64,000 nt of DNA from Actinomadura flavalba DSM 45200. GTDB lineage: Bacteria > Actinomycetota > Actinomycetes > Streptosporangiales > Streptosporangiaceae. Positions within the stretch are counted from its first letter, which is position 1. Each line of letters begins with the position of its first letter. Both the position numbers and the translations under genes were made by a program. The stretch is taken from positions 541,077 to 605,076 of the forward strand of contig NZ_KB894094.1 in assembly GCF_000374305.1 (NCBI RefSeq), read 5' to 3'. This document shows positions 1 through 7,525 of this stretch, piece by piece. The notes below the pieces were generated by a model. That model did not search any database. It had not been told where the DNA came from and worked only from the letters and a program-made list of their open reading frames with translations.

Positions 1-205
1 CGGCGGGCGCGCGGACGCCGTCCGGGTTGAGCCAGACGTAGTCCAGGTCGCGGCGCTTGTCGAGCAGTTCCACCAGGTCGCCGCCCTTGCCGGTGAGGAC
101 GGTGACGCGCAGCCGCTCGTTCTCCAGCACGACGGCGGGCATCCCCCACCACGTCGTCTCGTGCAGGCGCGCGCCCCAGTTGCGCGCGGCGCGGTGCCGG
201 CGCAT
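1..205 (-). CDS. Sugar mutarotase-like protein, N-terminal part only
   Basis: Only the first 68 codons lie in the window; the gene runs off the left edge. It starts ATG at 203-205, three bases after the stop of the upstream DUF4185 gene, so the two are probably co-transcribed. The visible part reads MRRHRAARNWGARLHETTWW and continues with segments such as LRVTVLTGKGGDLVEL and DLDYVWLNPDG. That pattern (a beta-rich start with a GG-D-xxx-LxDK run and a WLNP segment) resembles the galactose-mutarotase/DUF4432 fold, which binds sugars and may change their anomeric form. No catalytic His is within the visible part, so the role is inferred. The neighbouring sugar-acid genes fit a carbohydrate function. 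Confidence 0.55.
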   Translation of the reverse strand, partial: MRRHRAARNWGARLHETTWWGMPAVVLENERLRVTVLTGKGGDLVELLDKRRDLDYVWLNPDGVRAPA

Positions 206-208
206 CGG

Positions 209-1369
209 TCAGCCGGTCCGGACGGTGATGAAGCGCGGCCGGTAGATGCTGACGTCGCGGTAGTGATCGGTGTTCACCAGGCTGTTGACGTTGTAGGAGA
301 CGACCAGCGAGCCCCGGCGGCTCAGCTCGGGATGCGCGTGGGCGTTGTAGGTGAAGACGTTCGGGTTGCCGTAGGTGCCGGACGCGCCGGTCTCGGGCGT
401 GCGGTACACGGGCGTCTTGGCGGTGAACGGGCCGCGCGGCGCGCACGCGTAGTACGCGACGATCCTGTCGCTGAACGCCTCGGTGGTGTCCTGCGTGAGC
501 AGCAGGTAGCCGGTGCCGTGGCGGGTCACGCTGTACTCGTTGGCGACGCCCGGCATGATCGGCGCCGCGTCGCGCTCCGACCTCGACCAGCGGCCGTTCG
601 CGGCGGCGTACTCCCAGCGTCCGCGCAGGTCGCCGCCCTTCACGCGGGCCAGGTGCATCGACTTGACCGCGCCCCCGTCCTCGACGCCGTAGACGTAGAT
701 GTACGGACCGGAACGCTCCAGCCAGGACGCCCACGCGACGCCCTCGCCGGACGGCAGCGGGGTGACGCTCACCGGCTTGCCGAGCCGGTCCGGGCGGAAG
801 CGGGCCAGCACGTTGCGCGACCAGCGCCAGTCCCAGATGCCGGGGCCGAACCGCTCGTACTCCTGGTAGGTGGCCTGCACGTGGCCGTCGGACGTGATCG
901 CGTCCCCGGCCCAGTACCAGTGCTCGTCATCGCGCGGCGGCATCGCCGCCCGCGGTTTCTCCGGCGTGCCGCCGGTGACCGTGGTGAGCCGGTCGCCGGA
1001 CTTGACGACGAACGTGTTGTTGAGGAACGGCGTCGTGCCGCCCTCTTCGATGACCTTGGAGCGTCCGCCGTCGGCGTCGACCTTGCCGAGGAAGGTGTCG
1101 GAGAAGACGAACGCGACCTTTCCGCCGGGCAGCGCGGTGGAGTAGGTGCCGTCGGCGCCGGTCCAGTCGTTCGTGCGGCGGTTGTCGTTGCCGTAGCGGG
1201 TGAACAGGCGGTCCAGCTCGGCGTTCGGGGCGGCGCCGCGCACGGCGGGGAGCTGCTTCCCGGCGCAGACCGGCGGCGCGGGCGGCGGGTCGGCGAGGGC
1301 GACGGGGGCGGCGAGGGTCAGGGTGAGGGGGGCGGCCAGCAGGGCGCTCAGCAGGCGTCGTCTCGGCAC
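209..1369 (-). CDS. Secreted DUF4185 domain protein
   Basis: A 386-residue exported protein. Residues 1-26 form a Sec signal peptide (RRR, a hydrophobic stretch, then AxA-like VALA before DPPP). The rest matches the DUF4185 family, a beta-propeller fold related to glycoside hydrolases: note NRRTNDWTGADGTYS near the start, the FVFSDTFLG segment and the ending with SLVVSYNVNS. Members are thought to act on or bind polysaccharide outside the cell; no specific activity can be read here. It is the first gene of a minus-strand pair with the mutarotase-like gene and is divergent from KDPG aldolase across a 92-bp gap carrying a palindrome, so both sides may answer to the same sugar-responsive regulator. 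Confidence 0.8.
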   Translation of the reverse strand: MPRRRLLSALLAAPLTLTLAAPVALADPPPAPPVCAGKQLPAVRGAAPNAELDRLFTRYGNDNRRTNDWTGADGTYSTALPGGKVAFVFSDTFLGKVDADGGRSKVIEEGGTTPFLNNTFVVKSGDRLTTVTGGTPEKPRAAMPPRDDEHWYWAGDAITSDGHVQATYQEYERFGPGIWDWRWSRNVLARFRPDRLGKPVSVTPLPSGEGVAWASWLERSGPYIYVYGVEDGGAVKSMHLARVKGGDLRGRWEYAAANGRWSRSERDAAPIMPGVANEYSVTRHGTGYLLLTQDTTEAFSDRIVAYYACAPRGPFTAKTPVYRTPETGASGTYGNPNVFTYNAHAHPELSRRGSLVVSYNVNSLVNTDHYRDVSIYRPRFITVRTG

Positions 1370-1420
1370 CGGGTCCTCCAGGGAGGCGATCGGGGTGGAT
1401 GATCGTCGCCCTGAAGTCTG

Positions 1421-1433
1421 GTCATCAGATGAC
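1421..1433. promoter_or_regulatory. Perfect 13-bp palindrome, likely operator
   Basis: GTCATC-A-GATGAC is a perfect inverted repeat in the gap between the divergent DUF4185 and KDPG aldolase genes. It lies 28 bp before the aldolase start and next to a TANNNT box (TATGGT at 1448-1453, 8 nt before ATG), so a bound protein would block the promoter. Size and symmetry suit a GntR-family repressor of sugar-acid catabolism, which is inference; no regulator gene is in view. Confidence 0.5.
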
Positions 1434-1461
1434 TTATTGTCTAGATGTATGGTGCGGAAGC

Positions 1462-2040
1462 ATGAATGTTCTCGCTGAGATCGGACGCGCCGGGGTGCTT
1501 CCCGTCATCCGGCGCGCGTCGGCGGACGAAGCGGTCACGCTGTGTACGACGTTGCTCGACCTCGGGGCGCCCGTCCTGGAACTGACCGCGACCACGCCCG
1601 GCTGGCCCGACGTGCTGGCGTCCGTCCGGGCGCTCGCCCCGGCCGTGCCGCTCGGCGTCGGGACCGTCACCGACGCGCGGACGGCGCGGGACGCCGTCGC
1701 GGCGGGCGCCGACTTCCTCGTCAGCCCCTACCCGGCCGACGCCGTCCGCGCCGTCGCGGACCGGGCGATCGTGCCGTTCGTCGAGGGCGGGTTCACGCCC
1801 GGGGAACTGGCCGGGATCGTGCGGCGCGGGGGCGTCGCCAAGCTGTTCCCGGCGGCGTCCGGCGGGCCGGGGCACCTGCGGGCCGTCCTGGACGTGCTGC
1901 CCGGGGCGCGGATCATCCCGACCGGCGGCATCGCGGTCGCGGACGTCCCGGCGTGGCTCGCGGCGGGCGCGTTCGCGGTCGGGGTCGGGTCCGCGCTCGC
2001 GGACGCCGGCGCGGCGCCGCCCGCGTGGAGCCGTCGATGA
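1462..2040 (+). CDS. eda: 2-dehydro-3-deoxy-phosphogluconate (KDPG) aldolase
   Basis: Cleaves KDPG to pyruvate and glyceraldehyde 3-phosphate, the last step of the Entner-Doudoroff/sugar-acid route. The 192-residue product is a little short of the usual ~205-215. Family signatures visible are the start MNVLAEIGRAGVLPVIR, the strand ELTATTPG, LGVGTVTDA, the Schiff-base lysine region AKLFPAAS and the C-terminal PTGGI phosphate-binding turn. ATG 1462 is chosen because homologues begin with this short segment; a TATGGT box 8 nt upstream suggests a nearly leaderless mRNA. The stop overlaps the start of the next gene (ATGA), so aldolase and kinase are translationally coupled. Confidence 0.9.
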   Translation: MNVLAEIGRAGVLPVIRRASADEAVTLCTTLLDLGAPVLELTATTPGWPDVLASVRALAPAVPLGVGTVTDARTARDAVAAGADFLVSPYPADAVRAVADRAIVPFVEGGFTPGELAGIVRRGGVAKLFPAASGGPGHLRAVLDVLPGARIIPTGGIAVADVPAWLAAGAFAVGVGSALADAGAAPPAWSRR

Positions 2041-2960
2041 CCGTCCGGGTCGCGCTGGCGGGCGAGTGCATGGCCGAGCTGCGGCACCTGAGCGACGACC
2101 GGCTGGCCCTCGGCTACGCCGGGGACGTCTTCAACACCGCCGCCTACCTGGTGCGGTCGGCCGCGCCCGGGACCGTGGACGCGCAGTTCGTCACCGTCGT
2201 CGGCGACGACCCCTACAGCGCGGCGATGCGCGCGTCGTGGCACGCGCGCGGCGTCGGGTCGGCGCTGACGCGGGTGCTGCCGGGCGGGAGGTGCGGGCTG
2301 TACCTCGTCCGCACCGACGAGCACGGCGAGCGGACGTTCCAGCACTACCGCTCCGACTCGGCCGCCCGCACGCTGTTCGGCCCGGACGAACCGGACGCGA
2401 CCTGCGCCGCCGTGGCGGCGAGCGACGTCGTCTACCTCTCCGGCATCACGCTCGCGATCATGGCCCCGGCCGCCCGGGACCGGCTCGCCCGCGTCCTGGA
2501 CGGCTCGTCCGCGCGGGTCGTGTTCGACGGCAACCACCGGCCCGCGCTGTGGCCGTCGCCGGCCGAGGCGCGGCGGGCCGCCGCGCCGTTCCTGGCCCGC
2601 GCCGACGTCGCGCTGCCCACGCTGGACGACGAGCGCCTGCTGTACGGCGACCGCGACGCCGCCGCGTGCGCCGCGCGGCTGCACGCGGCGGGCGTCCCCG
2701 AGATCGTGGTGAAGGTCGGCGCGGACGGCTGCGTGGTGTCGTCGGACGCCGGGACGACGGCGGTCCCCGCCGTCCCGGCGCCGCGCGTCGTGGACACCAC
2801 CTCGGCGGGCGACGCGTTCAACGGCGCCTACCTCGCCGCCCGCCTCGCGGGCGCGCCGCCGGTCGCGGCGGCCCGCGCGGGGGCCGCCCTGGCGGCCGAG
2901 GTCGTCGGCCACCCGGGCGCCCTGCTCCCGCCGGTCAGGCCCAGCGCTCCGCGCCCGTGA
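2037..2960 (+). CDS. kdgK: 2-dehydro-3-deoxygluconokinase (PfkB family)
   Basis: Phosphorylates 2-keto-3-deoxygluconate with ATP to give KDPG, the substrate of the adjacent aldolase. The 307-residue product has the ribokinase/PfkB layout: substrate region ALGYAGDVFNTAAYLVR (~20-37), central VFDGNHRPALW, and the C-terminal signature DTTSAGDAFNGAYLA (~250-265) with the catalytic Asp and anion hole. It overlaps the aldolase by ATGA. Its last 26 bp overlap the 3' end of the convergent dioxygenase gene. The assignment to KDG rather than another sugar rests on the aldolase partner and overall match to KdgK. Confidence 0.88.
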   Translation: MTVRVALAGECMAELRHLSDDRLALGYAGDVFNTAAYLVRSAAPGTVDAQFVTVVGDDPYSAAMRASWHARGVGSALTRVLPGGRCGLYLVRTDEHGERTFQHYRSDSAARTLFGPDEPDATCAAVAASDVVYLSGITLAIMAPAARDRLARVLDGSSARVVFDGNHRPALWPSPAEARRAAAPFLARADVALPTLDDERLLYGDRDAAACAARLHAAGVPEIVVKVGADGCVVSSDAGTTAVPAVPAPRVVDTTSAGDAFNGAYLAARLAGAPPVAAARAGAALAAEVVGHPGALLPPVRPSAPRP

Positions 2961-3699
2961 ACGGGAAGTGCCGTCCCTCCACGTACGCGGGACGCTCCCG
3001 GTAGGTGTTCACGCCGGGCTCGCCGCGCAGCAGCAGCGCGCTCGGGAACGGCTGCTCCTCGGTGGTGATGCGCGTCGACGTGGGGATGTAGCGGATCGTC
3101 AGCCCGCACCGCCGGTGCGGGGAGGTGTTGGCGTTACTGCCGTGCATGATGTTGGGGTGGTGGACCTCGACGTCCCCCGGTTCCAGCACCATGTCCACGG
3201 CCTGCGACTCGTCCACGGTGGTGTCGCTCTCGACGTCGAACACCGCGTCGCCGCCGTCCCGCCGCTCGCGCACGCCGTGCAGTTCGTCCCGGTGGCTGCC
3301 GGGGATGACGCGCAGGCAGCCGTTCTCCGGGGTGGAGCGGTCCACGGCGACCCAGAGCGTGACGACGTTCATCGGGTCGAGCGGCCAGAACGCCCCGTCC
3401 TGGTGCCACAGCACGGCCTTGCCGGTGCGGGGCGGCTTGGCGATGTAGTGCGAGGCGAACAGGGCGATGTCCGGCCCGATGAACCGTTCCGCGATGTCGA
3501 GCAGCCGGTCGTCGGACACCAGCCGCACCCAGAACGGATCGGCCGCGACCAGCTCGGTCGACAGGTCCTCCCCACTACGCCCCGGGTAGTGCTCCTGCAA
3601 CCACCGCACATGCCCGTCCGCCTCCCCGACCAGCCCGCCGTCGAGCACCCCCCGAAAGATCGCGTACCCGTCCGTCGCGTACTTCTCCATGAGATCCAT
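2935..3699 (-). CDS. PhyH-family Fe(II)/2-oxoglutarate dioxygenase
   Basis: A 254-residue protein of the phytanoyl-CoA dioxygenase superfamily, which hydroxylates small molecules using Fe(II), O2 and 2-oxoglutarate. The iron ligands are readable: HxD in LWHQDGAFWPLD, and the distal His in HHPNIMHGSN followed by the Arg that binds 2-oxoglutarate (SPHRRCGLTIRY). Substrate unknown: relatives act on lipid acyl chains, ectoine, sugars or natural products. ATG 3699 is preferred (GGAG ten bases upstream; the protein then begins MDLMEKYATDGYAIF as in relatives); an upstream start at 3777 is possible but would overlap the regulatory dyad at 3750-3763. It converges on and slightly overlaps kdgK. Confidence 0.85.
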   Translation of the reverse strand: MDLMEKYATDGYAIFRGVLDGGLVGEADGHVRWLQEHYPGRSGEDLSTELVAADPFWVRLVSDDRLLDIAERFIGPDIALFASHYIAKPPRTGKAVLWHQDGAFWPLDPMNVVTLWVAVDRSTPENGCLRVIPGSHRDELHGVRERRDGGDAVFDVESDTTVDESQAVDMVLEPGDVEVHHPNIMHGSNANTSPHRRCGLTIRYIPTSTRITTEEQPFPSALLLRGEPGVNTYRERPAYVEGRHFPFTGAERWA

Positions 3700-3749
3700 G
3701 CGCGCCAGACTCCAGAAACCAAGTGATTTAGTCAATAGATCCCTGAAGG

Positions 3750-3763
3750 CTACCCACGGGTAA
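3750..3763 (-). promoter_or_regulatory. TTAC-N6-GTAG dyad upstream of the dioxygenase gene
   Basis: On the minus strand this reads TTACCCGTGGGTAG, inside a wider imperfect dyad, 51-64 bp before the dioxygenase start. The same TTAC-N6-GTAG core occurs before etfB and before the acyl-ACP desaturase. It may be the operator of a shared regulator; only the sequence match is observed. Confidence 0.35.
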
Positions 3764-3778
3764 CCAGCTACGGGCAAG

Positions 3779-3805
3779 AAAAAAGCCGTCCCAACAGGGA
3801 CGGCT
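3779..3805 (-). terminator. Intrinsic terminator of the tRNA cluster
   Basis: On the minus strand a perfect 9-bp stem AGCCGTCCC/GGGACGGCT closes a TGTT loop and is followed by a run of six T. It begins 15 nt past the 3' end of the last tRNA-Glu, so it ends the tRNA transcript. Confidence 0.9.
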
Positions 3806-3820
3806 CACACACAACGACAG

Positions 3821-3893
3821 TACCCCCGAGCGGATTCGAACCGCCGTTACCGCCTTGAGAGGGCGGCGTCCTAGGCCACTAGACGACGGGGGC
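3821..3893 (-). tRNA. tRNA-Glu (anticodon CUC), copy 1
   Basis: Folds as a standard 73-nt cloverleaf: acceptor GCCCCCG/CGGGGGT with a terminal G-U pair and discriminator A, anticodon stem CCGCC/GGCGG around loop CTCTCAA (anticodon CTC), T arm GGCGGTTCGAATCCGC. CCA is not encoded. It reads GAG codons, heavily used in this genome. Identical over all 73 nt to the copy at 4269-4341, and last gene of the cluster before the terminator. Confidence 0.97.
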
Positions 3894-4268
3894 CAGACCC
3901 GAAGCGATCACCCGCTCCGACACCAACCACGATACCGGACGCAAAACCCAACTCAGAACACTCCCCGCCCACCCAGCCGAGCAAGCGAACACCGGCCTCA
4001 AGTACCAGCAGCTCAACACCACAACAGAGACCGGGAGCAGCCCAGAAGGTCACCCGCACCAGGAAGATCGGCCAAGAGAAACGAGAAGAACCCGAACGAG
4101 AGAGACCAGACGAAAGGCACCGACGGACTCAAGATCACCAACGGGAACCGAAGCGCGGGGTGTGGGGCGCGAGCCCCACCCGGGGGTTCCAGGGGGTCGC
4201 CCCCTGGGCAAGCACGCGGCGGGTACACCCCCGGGAAGACGCCAACAGCGTCGAACAGGATGAGCGAG
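3894..4268. other. 375-bp spacer between the two tRNA-Glu genes
   Basis: No convincing gene. The right part is less G+C-rich than the surroundings and reads as purine-rich on the plus strand (4070-4150). It then holds two strong hairpins at 4162-4207. Open frames here have no ribosome site and no protein-like composition. It presumably stays in the tRNA precursor or separates two tRNA transcripts. Confidence 0.6.
4162..4207. repeat. Tandem pair of short perfect hairpins
   Basis: Hairpin 1 is GTGGGGC-GCGA-GCCCCAC (4162-4179), a 7-bp stem capped by a GNRA-type loop on the plus strand. Hairpin 2 is CCAGGGGG-TCG-CCCCCTGG (4189-4207), an 8-bp stem. Only nine bases separate them. Similar G-run hairpin elements are scattered in actinobacterial intergenic regions, so this may be a dispersed repeat; it could also stop or process the tRNA transcript. 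Confidence 0.6.
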
Positions 4269-4341
4269 TACCCCCGAGCGGATTCGAACCGCCGTTACCG
4301 CCTTGAGAGGGCGGCGTCCTAGGCCACTAGACGACGGGGGC
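4269..4341 (-). tRNA. tRNA-Glu (anticodon CUC), copy 2
   Basis: Same 73-nt cloverleaf and anticodon CTC as the copy at 3821-3893, with no differences. It lies between tRNA-Gln and the hairpin-bearing spacer, and all three tRNAs point leftward. Exact identity over a 375-bp gap suggests a recent duplication or gene conversion. Confidence 0.97.
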
Positions 4342-4372
4342 GTGCTTGCTGCGATCCACCGGGGCGGATCTG

Positions 4373-4444
4373 CTGGGGTACCAGGACTCGAACCTAGACT
4401 AACTGAACCAGAATCAGTCGTGCTGCCGATTACACCATACCCCA
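4373..4444 (-). tRNA. tRNA-Gln (anticodon CUG)
   Basis: A 72-nt cloverleaf: acceptor TGGGGTA/TACCCCA with discriminator G, anticodon stem ACTGA/TCAGT around TTCTGGT (anticodon CTG), T loop GTTCGAGTCC. It reads CAG codons. In actinobacteria it is normally first charged with Glu by GluRS and then amidated by GatCAB, whose genes lie at 31.2-34.6 kb. It is first in the minus-strand tRNA cluster, 31 nt away from tRNA-Glu. Confidence 0.97.
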
Positions 4445-4496
4445 GTGCCGTGAACGGGCCCTCCGGTGAGACCGGCCGGTCGTTCGCGCCTCGATG

Positions 4497-4525
4497 AGAC
4501 TACAGGACCGCCGGGAGTTAGCCAA
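4497..4525 (-). promoter_or_regulatory. Sigma-70-type promoter of the tRNA cluster
   Basis: On the minus strand, -35 TTGGCT (4520-4525) and -10 TAGTCT (4497-4502) are 17 bp apart. The start point would fall near 4490, about 45 nt before tRNA-Gln. Spacing and position are what a housekeeping tRNA promoter needs. Confidence 0.75.
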
Positions 4526-4574
4526 AACGATTGAGCCGCCGCAGGGCGCCCCTGAACAGGGGTGGAGACGGCCC

Positions 4575-4609
4575 GGCCCGGCCGCGCGCGAAGCGGTGCG
4601 GACCGGGCC
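4575..4609 (-). terminator. Hairpin after the FAH gene, possible terminator
   Basis: GGCCCGG (4575-4581) pairs with CCGGGCC (4603-4609). The minus-strand RNA can nest further pairs around a UUCG loop. It sits just past the FAH stop codon but has no T run, so termination is only likely. Confidence 0.45.
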
Positions 4610-4631
4610 GGAGCGGGCGTTTCCGGCGGGG

Positions 4632-5396
4632 TTATTCGCGGGCGACGACGCGGTTGGCGAGTTCGCCGACACCGTCGATCGCGACCGTGACGGTGTCACC
4701 GATCTCCAGGGGGCCGACACCGGCGGGGGTGCCCGTGAGGATGACGTCGCCGGGCAGCAGCGTCATGACCTGGCTGACGTAGGCCACCAGCTCGGGGATG
4801 CCGTGTTCGAGCTGCGACGTACGGGCCTGCTGCTTCACCTCGCCGTTCACCGTCGTGGTGAGGGCGAGGTCGGACGGGTCGGCCTCGGTCTCGATCCAGG
4901 GGCCGAGCGGGCAGAAGGTGTCGAAGCCCTTGGCGCGCGTCCACTGCCCGTCGCGCTGCTGGAGGTCGCGGGCGGTGACGTCGTTGGCGCAGGTGTAGCC
5001 GAGGACGACGTCGGCGGCGCGCTCGACCGGGACCTCGCGGCACAGCCGGCCGATGACGACGGCGAGTTCGCCCTCGTAGTCGACGCGCTCGGTGAGCTTC
5101 TGCGGGTAGGCGACGGCCTCGCCGGGGCCGATGACGGCCGTGGAGGGCTTGCTGAAGAGCACCGGCTCGGCGGGCGGCTCGCCGCCCATCTCGCGCGCGT
5201 GGTCGGCGTAGTTCTTGCCGATGGCGACGATCTTGCTGGGCAGGATGGGGGCCAGGAGGCGCACGTCGTCGAGCGGGAAGCGGTGACCGGTGAAGGTCAG
5301 GTCACCGAAGGGGTGGGCGCTGACGGCGGCGACGGTGTTCTCTTCGACCACGCCGAAGGACACGGCCTCACCGATGGAGAACCTCGCGATACGCAT
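4632..5396 (-). CDS. Fumarylacetoacetate hydrolase (FAH) family protein
   Basis: A 254-residue enzyme of the FAH superfamily, which hydrolyses or decarboxylates beta-diketo or acyl-pyruvate compounds using Mg/Mn. Key segments: KIVAIGKNYADHAREMG (His/Lys of the active site), RVDYEGELAVVIGR carrying the first metal Glu residues, DVTARDLQ carrying the metal Asp, and GDVILTGTPAGVGPLEIGD at the end. Likely substrate is acylpyruvate or a 2-oxo acid; it cannot be fixed from sequence. A TAGGCT box ends 7 nt before the ATG with no Shine-Dalgarno, so the message looks leaderless. In Streptomyces, from memory, this gene neighbours gltX; here tRNA-Gln/Glu follow it instead. Confidence 0.88.
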   Translation of the reverse strand: MRIARFSIGEAVSFGVVEENTVAAVSAHPFGDLTFTGHRFPLDDVRLLAPILPSKIVAIGKNYADHAREMGGEPPAEPVLFSKPSTAVIGPGEAVAYPQKLTERVDYEGELAVVIGRLCREVPVERAADVVLGYTCANDVTARDLQQRDGQWTRAKGFDTFCPLGPWIETEADPSDLALTTTVNGEVKQQARTSQLEHGIPELVAYVSQVMTLLPGDVILTGTPAGVGPLEIGDTVTVAIDGVGELANRVVARE

Positions 5397-5439
5397 GACC
5401 GGCAGCCTATACGCCGCCGGTCAGACGTATCGGCGCCGG

Positions 5440-6819
5440 TCAGAAGCCGCAGCGGCGCTCACCGAGACGGCAGCCCTTCGGCGTGGCGGGCGCGCCCTCC
5501 GCGCCGAAGCGGACCTCGAACGTCGCGCCGGGCGGGATGGGCCGGGCGCCGTCGAGCTGCGTGACGCGGACCCGCTCGCCGCCCTTGACGAGCTTGCCGC
5601 CCCACACGTTCTTGACCTTGCCGCCGGGGGCGTCGAAGTACAGCGTCCACTTGGTCAGCGGCTTCGTCGAGGTGTTCTTGAAGGTGAACTGGCCCTCGTA
5701 GTAGCCGGGGTCCTGCTGGACGAGCCGGTACTCGACGTCCTTGCCGGTGACGATCGGGCCGATGGGCGTGGTGTTGGGCGGGGGCGGCGGGCCGGACGGC
5801 TGCGTCCCGGCCGGGGGCGTGGGCGGCGCGGCAGGGTCGCCGGTCGGCTGCGCGGTGGGCGGCGCGGCCGGGGGCGCGGCGGGCGGCGCGCCGGACGGTG
5901 CGTCGCCGGGCTCCTCGGCCGGGGCCTCCGGCGCGGCGGACGCGGCGGGCGTCGTCGCCGCGCGGGGCGCGTCGTCGCCGCCGCCCGCCAGGAGCGCGAC
6001 CGCGACGCCCGCGAGCAGCACGACGGCCGCCGCGACGATGATCGCCACGAGCCGTCCCCGGCCGCCGCTCGACCCGGACCCGCCGCCGGACCCGCCCTGC
6101 GGCGGGACGGGCGGCAGCGGCGCGGCGTGCGGCGGCGGAGGTTGGTGCGCGGGAGGAGGCGGCTGGTGCGACGCGACGGCGGGCGGAGGCTCGGCAGGCC
6201 CCGCCTCCTGCGCGCCGAACGCCTCGGTCCACGGACCCGGCGGCACGGCCTGCCCGGCGGCGGGCGGCGCGTTCTCGGCCGCGCCGAACCGCTCGGTCCA
6301 CGGTCCGGGCGGCGCGGCCGCCTCGTGCGCGGCGGCGACCCCAGCCCCAGCCCCAGCAGCTCCGGCGGCCGTCGCGTCGGCGGCCGTGGCGTCCGGTTCC
6401 CGCGCGGGCGGGACGGGCTTGTCGAACAGCGTCGCGGCGGGTTCCCGGCCGGACGGCCCGTCCAGCGACGTGGCCGCCGCCTCCGGCTCGTCGGCGGGCG
6501 GGTCGGCGAGCTTGTCGAACAGCGTCTCGCCCGGCGGGGCGGGCGGGGGCGCGGACGCGGCGACCGCGATCGGCTCGTCGGTCAGCGTCGCCGGGGGCTC
6601 GTCGTCGGGGCGCCGCGTCCACGGCCCGGACGGGACGGCCTGTTCGGCCGTCACGGCGGGGGCGGGCGGCGTGTCCGGTTCGGGGTCGTCGACGGGGACG
6701 TCGTGCAGCGTCTCCGGCGCGTCGTCGCGCGTCTCCTGCGGCCCGGCCGGGGCCCGCAGGCCGAACTCGGCGGTCGTCTTGTGGTCCGGAGGGACGTATC
6801 CGGATTCCTCGCGGCTCAC
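5440..6819 (-). CDS. Repeat-rich one-pass membrane protein with CBM2-like outer domain
   Basis: A ~459-residue protein of unknown function. The N-terminal ~255 residues (predicted cytosolic) are Pro/Ala/acid-rich with recurring short motifs: GPWT three times (~68, 175, 198 counting from the upstream GTG) and TLFDK twice (~102, 133). One transmembrane helix follows (RLVAIIVAAAVVLLAGVAVALL, ~259-280), then a Pro/Thr/Ala linker, then a ~100-residue beta domain with YEGQFTFKNTSTKPL, WTLYFDAPGG and PPGATFEVRFG, resembling a cellulose-binding CBM2 fold, with two Cys near the end (CRLGERRC). GTG 6819 is preferred over GTG 6828 because GGGAAGG then sits 9 nt upstream. The idea of a wall/glycan sensor or anchor is inference. 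Confidence 0.6.
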   Translation of the reverse strand: MSREESGYVPPDHKTTAEFGLRAPAGPQETRDDAPETLHDVPVDDPEPDTPPAPAVTAEQAVPSGPWTRRPDDEPPATLTDEPIAVAASAPPPAPPGETLFDKLADPPADEPEAAATSLDGPSGREPAATLFDKPVPPAREPDATAADATAAGAAGAGAGVAAAHEAAAPPGPWTERFGAAENAPPAAGQAVPPGPWTEAFGAQEAGPAEPPPAVASHQPPPPAHQPPPPHAAPLPPVPPQGGSGGGSGSSGGRGRLVAIIVAAAVVLLAGVAVALLAGGGDDAPRAATTPAASAAPEAPAEEPGDAPSGAPPAAPPAAPPTAQPTGDPAAPPTPPAGTQPSGPPPPPNTTPIGPIVTGKDVEYRLVQQDPGYYEGQFTFKNTSTKPLTKWTLYFDAPGGKVKNVWGGKLVKGGERVRVTQLDGARPIPPGATFEVRFGAEGAPATPKGCRLGERRCGF

Positions 6820-6900
6820 GTGGTTCACCCTTCCCGCGTTGACCTTCTCAACGGAGTGGGACGGCGAAACGGGCGCATCGGTTCACGTCCGGCGCGTGCT

Positions 6901-7272
6901 TCATGCCGGGGGCGTGCCGCGCCGGGCGGCGGCGCGCTGGTGCCGGTTCAGCATGTCGGTGATGAGGCCGATGCCGCCGGGGGTGGCGGTGGCGGGCGCG
7001 CCGCTCAGCCAGCGGCTCGCCTCGGCCAGCAGCTTCTCGGAGTCCGCGATGCCGGTCCCGTTCCACTCCTGGTCCGCGAGGCGGCCCAGGACGTCACCGA
7101 GCCGCAGCCGCGCGGCGGTGTGCCCCGCCTCGGCGGCCTCGCGGAACCACTGGGCGGCCTGCCGCAGGTCGCCGTCGCGCTCGCACACCACACCGAGGCA
7201 GTAGGCGGAGTCTGCGAAGGGGGCGTCGGTGGCGGGCCCGAGGACGCCGGGGCTGCTGAGCCGGGCAGGCAT
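6901..7272 (-). CDS. Small TPR/Sel1-like repeat protein
   Basis: A 123-residue protein with one clear helix-turn-helix repeat of the tetratricopeptide/Sel1 type: ADSAYCLGVVCERDGDLRQA followed by AQWFREAAEAGHTAARLRLG (~21-60), then a partial repeat around WNGTGIADSEKLLAEASRWL. Such repeats mediate protein contacts. GGAGAG lies 9 nt before the ATG. It is transcribed toward the CBM2-like gene 80 bp away and may be its partner; nothing in it points to an enzyme. There is no signal peptide, so it should be cytosolic. Confidence 0.6.
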   Translation of the reverse strand: MPARLSSPGVLGPATDAPFADSAYCLGVVCERDGDLRQAAQWFREAAEAGHTAARLRLGDVLGRLADQEWNGTGIADSEKLLAEASRWLSGAPATATPGGIGLITDMLNRHQRAAARRGTPPA

Positions 7273-7525
7273 GGACGAATCTCTCCGGGAAAGGCTGCGT
7301 TCACGACCCGCCGGACGGCGGGGGCGAGGGGGCGGCCGGAAAGGGCCGCAATCACTCCATGGTGGCGCGTATACCGCAAAACCGCCACCGATTTGAACCG
7401 ATTCGCCGAAGATTCTCGGCCGCCGAATCCGTCCTTGATCTCATCATCGCAGCTCATCACCCGCGAGGGAACCCGGGTCGCCGCTGGATAGGCTCGTGCC
7501 GATCAGGCGACGAAGGGGAACCCGC

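Noticed and set aside
161..1402. Plus-strand frame opposite the DUF4185 gene
   Set aside because: Low-complexity Ala/Arg/Gly/Val product and complete overlap with a secreted family protein on the minus strand.
3855..4322. Open frame across the tRNA-Glu genes and spacer
   Set aside because: Runs through two tRNA genes, has no ribosome site and no protein-like pattern.
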